DNA of 41,139 nt from Nemertoderma westbladi (GCA_032718475.1 JAUCBJ010006935.1:1-41139), one strand, 5' to 3'. Shown: positions 29,284-40,286, counted from the stretch's first letter. Numbers and translations: made by a program. Notes: generated by a model from the sequence alone, not told the origin.

Positions 29284-29418
29284 CTTCGGGGACGGATTTC
29301 CAGTTATTCGACATTGGAAAACAGCCGGAGAACCCTCAAGTATTTTGCAGTCGTGTAGTTTAGTAGTAAACTGAGGAGGTCGGGGGTTTCCGCCTTGAGA
29401 AGAAGAATCAACATCAGC
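29284..29418 (-). CDS. Titin-like gene, exon C: first half of Ig domain 1
   Basis: A 135-nt exon, phase 0 both sides, acceptor TTATTTAG, donor GTAATG. It encodes a Ser/Gly linker and then RPPQFTTKLHDCKILEGSPA followed by VFQCRITGNPSPK. It shows the A'-strand P-Q-F, the I-L-E-G turn and the B-strand Cys. It joins exon D in frame at P-K / I-A-W, the position where the titin domain has LPKIAWYKDG (recalled). This is the most upstream exon found. No further titin-like exon is recognisable in the remaining 11.7 kb. Confidence 0.88.
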
Positions 29419-30550
29419 CTAAATAAAAATATTAGACAATAAACATCATAAACATCATTTATTTCAAATTTTAGGGGCAATTTTTATTGCTGCATGTTGC
29501 CAATACTAGTCTGGTTCCTTTTTGCCAAAATAATGATGGCGAAGGCAAATTCGGGTAATGGCTGGCATCCAACGGTTTTAAGCTAAATCGACTGTGCTGA
29601 TTCCGAATCCGTCTGATGCCAAGCTCAATTGTGAATTGTTGGGTCCCGTTTCACCATGGGCTAAAATCATGAAACATTCCAAATATATTGTCAATATGAC
29701 CCTCTATATTTTTAATGGTGGCGCCACAAAAATGGAATAGCAGTTGCCATGTATCCATGGAAACTAGCAAAAAATAACCTTGTACAATGTTTCATCACTT
29801 TACATATAGTTACTATCAGTTTAAAAAGAATTCCATTTAGGGTCAATTAATTACCTTACATGTTCATAACCCAAGACAATTATTTACTGTCGCAGCACGT
29901 CTTTTCTTATTACCATAGCAACGGGAAACATTTTGTAATATGTAGAATATCCGTCAGAAACATGTCGTATGTATTTCAGATGCATATCAATATGTTATAT
30001 AGTCAACATTCATGATCACAAGCGAAGTAATTATTTTATTGTTACCATAGCAACGGGCATATTTTATTATTTATGTATTTCCAATATCGTTTTGGTATTT
30101 TATTCGCTTTCGAGGTTAATAAATTAAGGATTTTTGATAATTAAAAGTATATGGGATCTTCTGTAGTTGTTCTATTTGACAAAGTCATGTTTTATGGTCA
30201 TAGCAACGGGAGTTTTCCTCCTAATCCGGGAACAAGGATCCGGGAGCGGAGGCGGCTTTATTTGTATTTAATTTTAAATTAATTATTTATTTGTACTTTA
30301 TTTTAAATTAATTAATTGAATTACTTTTACTTTATACATTGATTTCTATTTTAATATTAATTAGTTTTTATATTACTAATGACATCATCATGACATAATG
30401 TCTATATTTAGCTCTATGGTATACAGCTCCCATACCGTTAACTTATAATCTTTCCTCTCGCGACCCCCTTTGTCTTCGTTATTCAATGGCGCCACTCTGG
30501 CTACTATTGAATAACATTGGGCAAACTTTATCTCGCCTTGTATGACGACA
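29419..30550. other. Intronic sequence with three X-box-like motifs
   Basis: No gene is seen. ATTACCATAGCAAC (29909-29922), GTTACCATAGCAAC (30041-30054) and ATGGTCATAGCAAC (30194-30207) each precede GGG. They resemble RFX X-boxes (GTNRCCnnRGYAAC), spaced about 132 and 153 bases. A duplicated TTTATTTGTA(C)TTTA...AAATTAATTA segment lies at about 30258-30320. Confidence 0.5.
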
Positions 30551-30559
30551 TCAAAGCTG

Positions 30560-30759
30560 CTCTCTGATTGGTTTACTTATACATTCTTTTCTCCCTCCTA
30601 TCCCCCGATTGGCTATCCCATTCTATCCCCTCTACAATAGCCACCCGTTCACCGCATTCCCATTCATTGTCTCATTGTTTTCCTGAAAAGTTTTAGTTAT
30701 TTTCTTAAAAGTATTTATTTATTTTTATTTCCTAAACGAGTTACCGGTACACATTCACG
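30560..30759 (+). promoter_or_regulatory. Probable promoter of the three-ORF cassette
   Basis: Two inverted CCAAT boxes (CTGATTGG at about 30563 and CGATTGG at about 30606) lie in a pyrimidine-rich stretch. This is followed by an AT-rich leader and ATG at 30760 in the context CACGATGG. No clear TATA box. Confidence 0.4.
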
Positions 30760-31413
30760 ATGGCACATTCAGAAATCAGCTATTCAAACAACGATTTGGT
30801 TTCAAGCGAAAATCAGTTTATGCTACTAGACAACTCGTTTGGTCTCTATTTCGATTCGGCGAACAAACTCTTTCCGTTAACGATAAATACAACAATAAAC
30901 CAACCCATCCTGATTACGGCAAACTACACGCACTTTATTTTCCGTGCCTGCTACGAACTTCACGATGGACAATATCAAACTCTCGACGACAATAAACTTC
31001 ATTCCTCCAACCACGGTTTCAAACTTTTAAAAAGGGACAACAAAATAAAGTTCAATCTAACTACTTCGCCCGGGACGTTTACGACTAGTATAGTCGATTT
31101 TATTCGAGAAAACATCAACCAAGACATCGCAAATCGTTTACTGGGTTTAACCACTCTCGTAACCTCCTTCTTCTCCGATGACCGCTTATTCGATTTTCAT
31201 AGTATCGCAAACTCGATTCTTCTTCTCATCTGGAACTCGTCGACTCCGACCGAGGAAGAGGAGACTCGTTTCTTTAAACCTTTCGACAAGGATGTTCTCG
31301 CTTTCGGCGAGAAATTGAATGAGCTCACCTGCTTTTTCGCCAATAAAGTCTCCTACAGTATTACTTTGGGTTCAATTATAGAGTTGGCACCAATGGAAGT
31401 ATTAACCCAGTGA
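30760..31413 (+). CDS. Unrecognised ORF A of a three-ORF cassette
   Basis: 217 codons, ATG context CACGATGGC, ending in TGA that overlaps the next frame. The predicted protein is Asn/Thr/Phe-rich with no Cys-rich motif, signal peptide or transmembrane segment I can defend. It begins MAHSEISYSNNDLV and contains PILITANYTHFIFRACYELH and an acidic TPTEEEETRF loop. Codon use and composition look coding, in contrast to the AT-rich surroundings. I do not recognise the family. It may be the front of a longer protein that continues in ORF B after a frameshift. Confidence 0.6.
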   Translation: MAHSEISYSNNDLVSSENQFMLLDNSFGLYFDSANKLFPLTINTTINQPILITANYTHFIFRACYELHDGQYQTLDDNKLHSSNHGFKLLKRDNKIKFNLTTSPGTFTTSIVDFIRENINQDIANRLLGLTTLVTSFFSDDRLFDFHSIANSILLLIWNSSTPTEEEETRFFKPFDKDVLAFGEKLNELTCFFANKVSYSITLGSIIELAPMEVLTQ

Positions 31414-31922
31414 AACCACTCGAGTTAATAAAGCTGGAAGACACTGTAAACAGTTCATGGATCACCTTTTCCGTCACCTGCGCCAATTTATTTCAACAAT
31501 ATGTAAACATCTGTCGCCCTTTTATTAATCCTACTACTCACCTCGTCCTAAAACCAGGCGATTGGGTTGCTTTTGACTATTGCACTTTTGGGTTTGTTAC
31601 AAATATTCAGAACGAGCGCAATTTAGCGATCACTAGTGGTTACGAGGTTGACGATGGAAAGGCTATTGTTTCTTCTCGGGGTATGATTCTTCTTACACCA
31701 ACCGAGGTAGCCAAATTGAAATGGTTCGATTCAACCATCGAGGATAGTGAATGTGTCTGCTACGATGAACTTAACGTCTACAAAGACAACATTTCCGAGA
31801 GAATATCGATACAAAGTTGTATCAGTGATTCAGAATTTGATTTACAGATAACCGAGAGAAAATTTAACGAATCCTTTACTATAGCTAACAGCCTAACACG
31901 ATTCAAGCGCGCGAGGCTCTAA
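31410..31922 (+). CDS. Unrecognised ORF B of a three-ORF cassette
   Basis: Open from upstream of 31383 in frame 3 through TAA at 31920. The listed start is a GTG overlapping the stop of ORF A (GTGA), not an ATG. It is probably joined to ORF A by a frameshift, whether a mutation or programmed. The product contains LKPGDWVAFDYCTFGFVTNI and GYEVDDGKAIVSSRGMILL, a beta-rich pattern, then an acidic Cys-containing stretch and a basic end FKRARL. No family is recognised. Confidence 0.55.
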   Translation: MKPLELIKLEDTVNSSWITFSVTCANLFQQYVNICRPFINPTTHLVLKPGDWVAFDYCTFGFVTNIQNERNLAITSGYEVDDGKAIVSSRGMILLTPTEVAKLKWFDSTIEDSECVCYDELNVYKDNISERISIQSCISDSEFDLQITERKFNESFTIANSLTRFKRARL

Positions 31923-31936
31923 TCAGATTCAAGGCT

Positions 31937-32197
31937 ATGGCTATACAATTTGCTTTCAAACCAAAGCAGATTACAATCCCCAATCACCAACGTTATCTCA
32001 TAAATAACAATATTGCAGCCTTTATCTACTGTATAAGTTCAAAACCGAAAAATACGTCGGTATATGGCCCATTGCAATGAAAGACGAAGATACTACCACT
32101 TTTCAGTTCACCAACGGTCTCAATATTAGGGGCAGCGATGGAGCACCTTGGGTCTGGAATTCCCTTCTGTGTTGCTCAAAACCAGCTGCAGGCTAAA
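31937..32197 (+). pseudogene. Unrecognised ORF C, with one frameshift
   Basis: ATG at 31937, 14 bases after the stop of ORF B, opens MAIQFAFKPKQITIPNHQRY. Near 32033 the reading is better continued one frame over as YKFKTEKYVGIWPIAMKDED and GLNIRGSDGAPWVW, ending TAA. Together that is about 86 residues. The tight spacing to ORF B suggests a compact, perhaps viral or retroelement-derived, unit. A possible poly(A) signal (ATAATAAAA) lies near 32450. Confidence 0.4.
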
Positions 32198-33635
32198 TTT
32201 CACAGGAATTCCCCTTCCTCACAATTGAACTGTTAATTGGGAACTGTCGCACTATAGACAGACAGACAACATTAAGATGTATGTTGAGTGGAGTATGTGG
32301 ACTATGGGTGGATATCCGGTGGAAGTGGCCATTAACGTGGATTCAAGTGGAGTAGGTGGAAGATTATGGTAGAGCGTGACTGTATTTACATTTACAATGC
32401 ATATGGGCACATTCGCACATTATATTGGACTTTGGAATAATTTTATGTATAATAAAATATTTAATCAGTTAAACGATATAGTTGCGAATAGGAATGAGTT
32501 ATAAATATTTATTCTTGGTGTGTAACTGTTTCCCCTTAAGATATTATAGATTAAGATTATACATTATGTTTTAGTTTTAGTTTTTTACGTTGTCTATTTA
32601 TTATTTTTAACTTGCCAAATAGATGCCATGTCAGTTAGGTTCACCATTATTCTGTTGAATTAAACTGAAATCAAAAATATACTGATTCCACGATGTGATA
32701 AATGGTGTTAGGTGGGTAAAATGGCCAATAGGCAAACCCAAAGAATCCTTGCAATAAGACCCCCCCCCCCCCCCCCCCCAGCCGTATGTAGAAAATTACC
32801 TGAAAATAGTATGAATAAAATTCAGATATTACGCCCTCTCTTGTTAAATGTATAAAAGATAGAGTGTAGCTTCATATCCAGATTGTAGATAATAAAATGA
32901 GTCCTGAGTCCTGTAAGCAATGAACTGCAAGATGACATACTCGTTACCGGTACACATGCAGTATATAATCAGTCGCAGTCAGTCAGTAGTTACTAGTACT
33001 GTACGTACATCATAATATATGTACAGCTGTATGTACTGAGAGTTCTTAGATACTAGAGCTATTATACCTAGGGCCTCCATTCGCCTAGTACGTCCGTCTA
33101 GAGTTATTGTGAACAAAGAACCCCTAACATCCCCCCTCACAAACAATCATGAACTTAGTCTATACAGTAGTTTGTATTTACAGTATTTAATATATTTGAC
33201 TGATAAGTCTGGACTCTGGCAGGAGGCAATATCGTTTTCAAACAAACAACAAGATTGTTATCATACATACATAGCAGTCTGTATTCATAAACCGGCCTAG
33301 TCACAGCCACTAAACATATATCTATGTTATATACAGTATATAATACTGTCGTAGTATCCCTAGGCCTAGTCCGGTACTACTACGTGGTACCGGTACTACT
33401 AAGCTGTAAACATATATGTAAATCCTACTGTGCAGTTGTACCGGTATCCCTACTACAGTACTCAGTACTGCCAAGCTGACAGCAGTCTACATCATCACTG
33501 CTTCTTTTCATACAGTCTCAAGAGTATTCAATAAAATCCTAGTGTTATTTTAAAGGGGGTTACATAAGTTTGGCAAAGAGTTCTATACAGTTTCTCATTC
33601 CATCTGTATCATGATCAACATTTATGTATACAGTA
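32198..33635. other. No gene seen; C20 run and ACCGGT-rich stretch
   Basis: C run at 32760-32779; ACCGGT palindromes cluster at 32945 and 33370-33450; several TAC(A)GTACTG palindromic words. The small ORF at 33109-33300 has no support. Confidence 0.4.
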
Positions 33636-33959
33636 TTACTGATACTCGGGTCCATAGTATCTTTGATTGGGATGAACTACTGTATTCAGGTATTCATTTG
33701 CTGTATGAGGCTGCCAGTAACCGTGGTGAGTAGTGGGTGAGCTGTGTGGTGGTGTGGAACTGGGAATAGAGCTACATTGGAGCCCAGTGTATGGGGAGGT
33801 TGGCGGTGAGAATGTTGTGATCCATTGAACTTGGATGTAGAGCCTGAGGAACATTCCCTTCTCCATCTTCTGTGTCAGGTAATGTGGGCGGTCCAATGTA
33901 ACCAACTTCATCATTGTTGTGGTTAGCGTTCTGATCTGTAGAGATGAATTTATGAATAA

Positions 33960-34457
33960 AGTTTGACTTTATACTTGTGGCGTCGGAACTTGCGACCATT
34001 CTCATCTTCAAGCTCTAGACCATATTCGTCAATACGAGTTATACGATAGGGGTTCACTATGTAGATTGGATCATACTTGGAAGTGCGGGTCTCATCAATG
34101 ATAAGAACAAGTTGTCCTAAGGAAAAATATGATTCTTTGTGCTTCTTCGATTGGTTGACTTCCTTTTCATGCAGTTGCTTGGATTTAATATTTGAGTTCA
34201 TAGCCTTGTTGAGTTGGTGTTGTGAAATTACATTGCTAGGTACTGCATTGTGGTAAGGGTAACGAAACATTATCTCCACCAGAGACACACCTTTTGCAGG
34301 ATGTGGAGTAGACCTGTGAGTTGAGACATCCTGTTGAACTGCGTCTCTTATAGGTGTTTTATTATGATGTGCCATTTTCACTGCTTTTCCCAGGGGTTTC
34401 ATGAATGTTTCTATTGGGTTAGCACGTGGATTATAAGGATATGTTAGTTGATGTTGA
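33960..34457 (-). pseudogene. Ty3/gypsy integrase, C-terminal half
   Basis: Starting at the insertion point, the minus frame reads a T-Y-P-Y-N-P-R-A-N-P-I-E motif carrying the catalytic Glu. A basic region (KAVKMAHHNK) and the C-terminal SH3-like LGQLVLIIDETRTSKYDPIY and FRRHKYKVKLYS follow. It is open across this half. The other half is at 38196-38993. Confidence 0.85.
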
Positions 34458-34528
34458 ATATCATGTTGTATTGGATTGCCAACCTGTTCAACCAGTGGCC
34501 AACCTGTTTCTGTGGTGTATTGTTTGGG

Positions 34529-37500
34529 ATGTCACAAGGGTCTCAACGCTGCTGCCAGTGTGGCACCACCCCTGATGGTAGTTGCATAACGGGGCGGTGT
34601 GGTTGCCACAAACGTCGGCATCCTTGTATCAGTTGCGCACAGTTTCTCACCGGAGGATGCAGGAACGAGTTCACTTCCAACATTCACACATTGTCGCTGC
34701 TGTCGCAACCACCCATTCCGATAAACTTTTCCTCCCCGCACGAGACGTTGGACACCATGGAACGGACTGGTTCAAACAGCCAGCTTTCGTTCGACTCACT
34801 AAGCGAAACATTGGTACCTCAGTCAGGAAACGGAGACGACGGCGCCAGCCAGTCTACCATCAACCAAGACGGCCACATTCCGCCCACAGACCCTGTCCCC
34901 GACTGTCCTCGTCGCTCAGTGAAACCCACAGACGCCCCAACTGCCGGGGCAGCCGCCCAGGACACCACGACCTTTGGCAGTACATGGGCATCAGCGACCG
35001 AGAACCAAACGAACCCCGACCCACAGGACTTAATGACTAGGGCCTACGGGGCCCCATTGGTTGGAAAGGGAGCCGCCCCGGATCTCTTACTACACCAGTG
35101 GAGGCGCGCGCGCTACTCAGTTGATCGGGTCCAAATACCGTCTGCCTGGTGGTGCATTGGGGCGGGACTTTGTTGAACTGCTGGCCTCAGAGGCAACAGC
35201 CTTCCAGTCGCCGTTGCAACACAATGTGGCAAATGCCCGCTCAGAGCGTTTACTACTCACGGACTCTTACTACACCAGTGGAGGCGCGCGCGCTACTCAG
35301 TTGATCGGGTCCAAATACCGTCTGCCTGGTGGTGCATTGGGGCGGGACTTTGTTGAACTGCTGGCCTCAGAGGCAACAGCCTTCCAGTCGCCGTTGCAAC
35401 ACAATGTGGCAAATGCCCGCTCAGAGCGTTTACTACTCACGGACTCGCTTCTACTCCATCGCGACCCTAAAGAAACAAAGGTGGCCGACATCTGCCGTCT
35501 CCTCTCCCGAAGAATCGGTCTTTGGCGAGGCGGCCAAATGGAGGCCCTCCTGGAGTCTCTAAGAAGTTTGGTTCTGGCCATCGGGTCAGTCGTCAGCCGC
35601 CGGACAACGAGAAGGAACACACGATCCGTGTGTTTACCCGCCTTATGCTTGAGGGAAAAGTGCGAAGCGCTGTACGGTGGGTGACGGGCCGGGATTCTGG
35701 AGGCGTACTAGACCCCAGCGATGACGTGGAGGTTGGGGGAAACAAGGTCAATGTCCTGGACGTGCTCAGAAGTAAACACCCCTCAGCGGCGGCACCTCCG
35801 GTTGGTTCTCTACTGGATCTTGAAGATGAGCTACCGGTGCGAGTTGACGTCGACATAACGGCCACCCATATAGAGTCGACTGTCCGCCACCTCCACGGCG
35901 GGGCGGGACCTGCCGGTTCTGATTCCACCCGCTGGCAGGATTTTCTGCTAAGTTACGGGGCCCACAGCGAACGCCTACGCGAGGGAATTGCAGGCATCAC
36001 TCGCAGTCTGGCGAACTCAGTAGTCCCGTGGGAGTCCACACGTGCCCTCATGTCTGGCCGGCTCATCGCCCTTGATAAGTGCCCTGGAGAGCGACAATTG
36101 GGATTGGCGAATGCCTCCGCCGGATCATTGCACGAGCCATGGCGCAGACTACTGGCGACGACGTGACAACAACTTGCGGGGCTGAGCAGCTATCAGCCGG
36201 GACGTCCGCGGGAGTCGAGGCCGCCGTCCACACGATGGCCGACATCTTCGAGGAGCGGGCCGACGATGGTTGGGGGGTACTCCTGGTAGACGCCTCCAAC
36301 GCATTCAACTCACTGAATAGGGTGGCAGCGCTGTGGAACGCCCGTCGTTTATGGCCAAGGTGTTCCTTGTTCTTATTCAACTGTTACTGAGGATACAGTA
36401 TATTGGTTGTGAGAGGAACAGATGCGATATTATTCAGCGAGGAGGGAGCCATACAGGGGGACCCGCTCACCATGCTGTTCTACGCAACAGGGGCCCTACC
36501 ACTAGTCCGATGCCTGCGTTCCTCGAAGACGCGACAGAACTGGTTTGCGGACGACTCGGCTGGTGCTGGGAGACTCGTGGACGTCCTGGAGTGGTTCCTT
36601 CAGCTCAAAGCCAACGGCCCAGCACTTGGTTACAAGCCGGAACCATCCAAGAGCTACCTGGTAGTGGAGCCGGCTTTTATGGAGGAGGCCAAGTGGATCT
36701 TCACGGGCCACTCCATCAACGTGGTTACTGGCCACCGCTTCCTCGGGGGTTTCCTGGGTGGAGTGTCTGACAGGACGGCGTTCGTGGGGGCCAAGGTAGC
36801 TGCATGGGTCGACGCAGTAGACAAGCTGTCCGAGATGGCAGCCGAACAGCCGCAGGCTGCGTTTGCGGCCATGGCCTGCTCCCTCCAGAGGGAGTGGGCC
36901 TACCTTCAGCGGGTCACACCAAACTGCAGCGACCAATTCCGAATCCTCGAGGAGGCCATAGCCCAGCGTGTTCTGCCAGCCCTACTCTGAGGCGAAATAT
37001 CCGCTAACGAACGCCGGCTGTTCTCCTTGTCCCCCCGCATAGGAGGGATGGGCCTACGGGACCCTATAGTGGAAGCTACTCCTTCCTACGACACATCCCG
37101 GGCCGGAACTCAGTCCCTCAGCCGGGCAATCATCGGGGTTGAACCCTTCTCCCTGGTAGATCACCTCGCTTGTCTTCAGGGGGCTCGCAAAGTGGGGCGA
37201 ACACTACAGCTTGCACGGGTGGACACCGGGTTCAAGGAGGCGATCGAAGATATGTCACAGACCCGACGACGCACAGTACAACGAGCTGTTGACTACCGTA
37301 CCAGCGGCTGGATTTCCTGTCTCCCCCATGCAGAGCATCACCTCGACCTTTCTCCTCGTGAGTTCCGGGATGCGGTGGCCATCCGCTATGGTCGGCCCCT
37401 CGCCTCGGTTCCGAGCCAGTGCGATGGGTGCGGGGCCCCCTTCGATCTTAACCATGGGTTAAATTGCAAGAAAGGAGGTCTCGTCATCCAGCGCCACAAT

Positions 37501-38039
37501 GAGCTACGGGACGTTGTGGGCGACCTGGCGGCGGCGGCGTTTGGCCCCGCAATGTTACTTGCGAGCCGGTCGTTCGGGAGCAGCAGGGGGTCGACGGAGC
37601 TTCTGGTCTTCGGTGTGACGTGGGCATTCGGGGGGCGTTTAACCCGCAGACCCAGGCGTTGATCGACATCAGGTTGGTTAACCTTGACGCCGGGTCTTAT
37701 GCGGGGCGCTCCCCGATGTCAGTCCTCGAGTCAGCCGAAGACGAGAAGAAGCGGCTCTACTCCGACGCAGTCTGGGCGCGGCGTGGCGACTTCTCGCCAT
37801 ACGTTGCCTCCTGCGACGGAGTGTTGGCCCCCCAAGCGGACAAGCTCCTCAGGACCATTGCCCAGAAGCTCCACCGGAGGTGGGGGAGACCCTACAGCAT
37901 GGTGATGGGGTGGGTCCGTACCCGGGTCCAGCTGGCTATCATACGCGGGGCTTCCCATTGCCTTAGAGGGTCGCGGACGAAATGGCGTAGCGGGCTCGGG
38001 CTGGACGACGGCGCTGGGATACCAGGTGGCTTTGTGTGA
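34529..38039 (+). pseudogene. RT-element polyprotein, degenerate copy 2
   Basis: MSQGS at 34529 opens a Cys-rich finger with CxC-x6-C-x2-C-x7-C spacing identical to copy 1. Frame changes occur near 35040-35085, 35545, 36090 and 37550-37615, with in-frame stops at 36388 and 36988. RT marks are LLVDASNAFNSLNR (about 36285), IQGDPLTM (about 36451) and NWFADDSAGAG (about 36540). The CCHC knuckle CDGCGAPFDLNHGLNC is at about 37420-37467, then IQRHNELRDVVGDL and IDIRLVNLD of the nuclease-like domain. FSPYVAS, LRGSRTKWRSGLGLDDGAG end the protein. It is inactive. It is valuable as the reference that defines the insertion in copy 1. Confidence 0.88.
35084..35443 (+). repeat. Perfect 180-bp tandem duplication (60 codons)
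   Basis: 35084-35263 and 35264-35443 are identical in every base I compared. The unit is 60 codons, so the frame is kept. Copy 1 has a single equivalent (PGGNVGRKIADL...). Zero divergence inside a pseudogene means a very recent event, or an assembly error. Confidence 0.95.
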
Positions 38040-38195
38040 CAGGTGGTGTTGGTGCTAGTATTTTGCTAATTGATTAACAAACGTTTTGCTAAAACATTTT
38101 GCTGTGTGGTATTGTATGTAATAAATCTATCGTGCATTTATTAGTTTACAGAAATTATTAATAATAAAATCTGATTTATCAGCATATCATGTTGT

Positions 38196-38993
38196 TTCGA
38201 ATAGTCCGTGAATGTTTTGCCAGTAAAGCATTTACCATTATCGGAGACATGAGTGTCAGGGTAACCATACTGTTGATATATATTATCTGTTGCTTTCACA
38301 ACATTCATTGAAGTATGAGCAGAAATGATTTGTGCTGCAGGGAAACGAGATAATTGATCTTGGGCTACTAAGATATGGTATTGGTTGTCAGGCACCAAAG
38401 AGATCCAAGCTCAAAATCTTCCCTGTATATTTGGGGGGTGGTAGATGTGCTTGAGGTTCCTTTATGGTCTTTTTCACAAACATCAAACAATCGTGACAAG
38501 ACACAATATAATATTTGACCTTTTGATTCATATTGGTATACCAAAAGTGGTTCCTCAAGCATTGTAGTGTACGATCGACGCTGGGATGCACTTCATCGTG
38601 AGCCAGGAGAATGGCTTTAACTTGGAGAGAAGAGGGTAAAACGATCCAGTCCCCTCTATAAATGATGCCATTGATGATAGTAAATTCATTCCAAATATTA
38701 TGGAAGTTCCAAGCCAAAACCGTTTTGTCAGGATATTGAGACTTCAGGATAAGATCTTGTATGTGAGAAAGAACCTTGTCTTTGGTGTTTGCAGATTTTA
38801 TCTTGCCTTCGCCAATAGCTTCTATGTATGGGGTTGACCTGAGCATATATACCAGTTTTGTATACTGCTTTGTTTCCTTCTGTTCATCCTTAGGTCTCGT
38901 TTTGAGTGGTTCAGAATGTCGGCTGAGGTAATCTGCAGGATTGGAGCTACCCTTCTGAAATACAACTTTGTATGAGATATCTTGGTGCCTCAT
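38196..38993 (-). pseudogene. Ty3/gypsy RNase H end and integrase, N-terminal half
   Basis: It begins with the RNase H end (RMRHQDISYKVVFQKGSSNP, ADYLSRHSE). The integrase zinc module follows: H-D-E-V-H...C-H-D-C (AHDEVHPSVDRTL; YIVSCHDCLMF). The core has SLDLFG (first Asp) and HVSDNGKCF (second Asp) and then runs into the RT-element insertion. A frame change near 38390 separates the zinc module from the core. Confidence 0.85.
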
Positions 38994-39023
38994 TCGTATC
39001 CACTCAAGTCTGATAGAACCACT

Positions 39024-39935
39024 TCAGTTCCCATTAAAGATGGCCACTAAAGGTTTGTGATCATTGATGATTGTCACTTCTCCAGCCCCAACAATATTGT
39101 TGCAGAATTGGCGAAGACCATAATCAATGGCCATTCCCTCCAGATCAATTTGTGGATATTGTTTCTCAGCATCTGTTGTTGCATGACCATGCATTGCAAC
39201 TGGCAACGCATTATCTATGCTGTTTCCCTGTGTTAATATTGCTGCTAAACCTGATGAATGTGCATCTACAAATATGTAGGTCTGTTAGAGAGAGTTGAAG
39301 AAACATAGGACTGTATCCTGTTTGTAAAGTTCCTTAAATTGATCAAACTCAAGTTGTTGTTCCTTACCTCAATGGAACTGTGCGTGCTTCTTTGTTAGTT
39401 GGTGTAAGTGGCGTGTCTGCTTTGCTAAGTTGGGGATAAATTCTGACTGTGATTGTACCATGGAAAGGAAAGATTTAAATTCATCTTTGTTTGTGGGTGG
39501 TGTCGCCTTGTCCAAGGCTTGTACCTTTTCGGGGTCATGAAATCATATTGCCTCAGAACTTGATGCTACGCTGCGCAAACGAGCATTTACTTGGGTTTAG
39601 GGTGAGTCCATTAGTCTATAGAATAACAAGAGCATCTTCAATGGCCCGGTAGTGTTCATTGACAGATGGGGTGGTGATTACAATATCATCATGAATGGTA
39701 TGGATGAAAGGATGGGTTACAAATAATGGTGTTAGCACACTGACACAGTTTAGTTCACCTGATGCTGGTAATGTTCCCATAGTGAGACGCTTGTCTTAAT
39801 TGGTTTGAATGCTTGGCTTGATTTTAACAGTTTCCCGCATAGAATACTGTCGACTGGCTTCATCCAACTCCAGTTGATGAAATGCTGATTGTAGATCAAG
39901 TTTGGTGAAGACTGTGCAGCCGTTGAGTTTAGCTT
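39024..39935 (-). pseudogene. Ty3/gypsy RT palm and RNase H
   Basis: VFTKLDLQSAFHQLELDEAS (about 39830-39910) is RT motif A. FIHTIHDDIVITTP at about 39670-39710 replaces the usual YxDD tyrosine with Ile. A stop follows before GLTLNPSKCSF. RNase H text is VDAHSSGLAA and NALPVAMHGHATT...INDHKPLVAIF. At least four stops or frame changes are present. Confidence 0.8.
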
Positions 39936-40286
39936 TTATATCTTTGACCCGTGGAATGGGAAGTTTAGTGTCCTTAATGGCTTTGTTGGGTAGACGTGCC
40001 GTGCATCTACTGTTACTTGGATGCGTCCATCATCTTTTGGAGTCAACACAACATTTGATAGCCATGTTACTGGCCCATGGTGTTCCTCTATGACATCATT
40101 ATCCTCCATTTCCTTTATTTCCCTATCAAAGAGGGATTGAAGGTGGTATGGAATGGTTCTTTGTGGTTGAGCTGCTGGGCGAATATCAGGATTAACATGG
40201 AAAAGCAACTGATGCTTTTTCATTTTACCCAGACCTTGAAAGACTGTAGGATGTTTCTGAATTAACTGTTGTGTATATCCATCCAC
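39936..40286 (-). pseudogene. Ty3/gypsy RT, N-terminal (fingers) region
   Basis: It reads HPTVFQGLGKMKKHQLLFHV, TIPYHLQSLFDREIKEMEDN, DVIEEHHGPVTWLSNVVLTP and DDGRIQVTVDAR. This is the standard gypsy series leading to the palm. It is open for 116 codons and then shifts frame into the palm at about 39936. Confidence 0.88.

Larger units (their letters stand above)
34470..38183 (+). mobile_element. RT element copy 2 inside gypsy integrase
   Basis: ATATCATGTTGT lies at 34458-34469 and 38184-38195, a 12-bp target-site duplication. Taking out 34470 to 38195 brings the two gypsy integrase halves back into one frame, which proves the insertion. The unit is 3714 bp, with a 59-bp 5' leader and an A/T-rich 3' end (AATAATAAAATC). 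It has neither LTRs nor terminal inverted repeats. It is the same family as copy 1 but well diverged. Confidence 0.92.
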
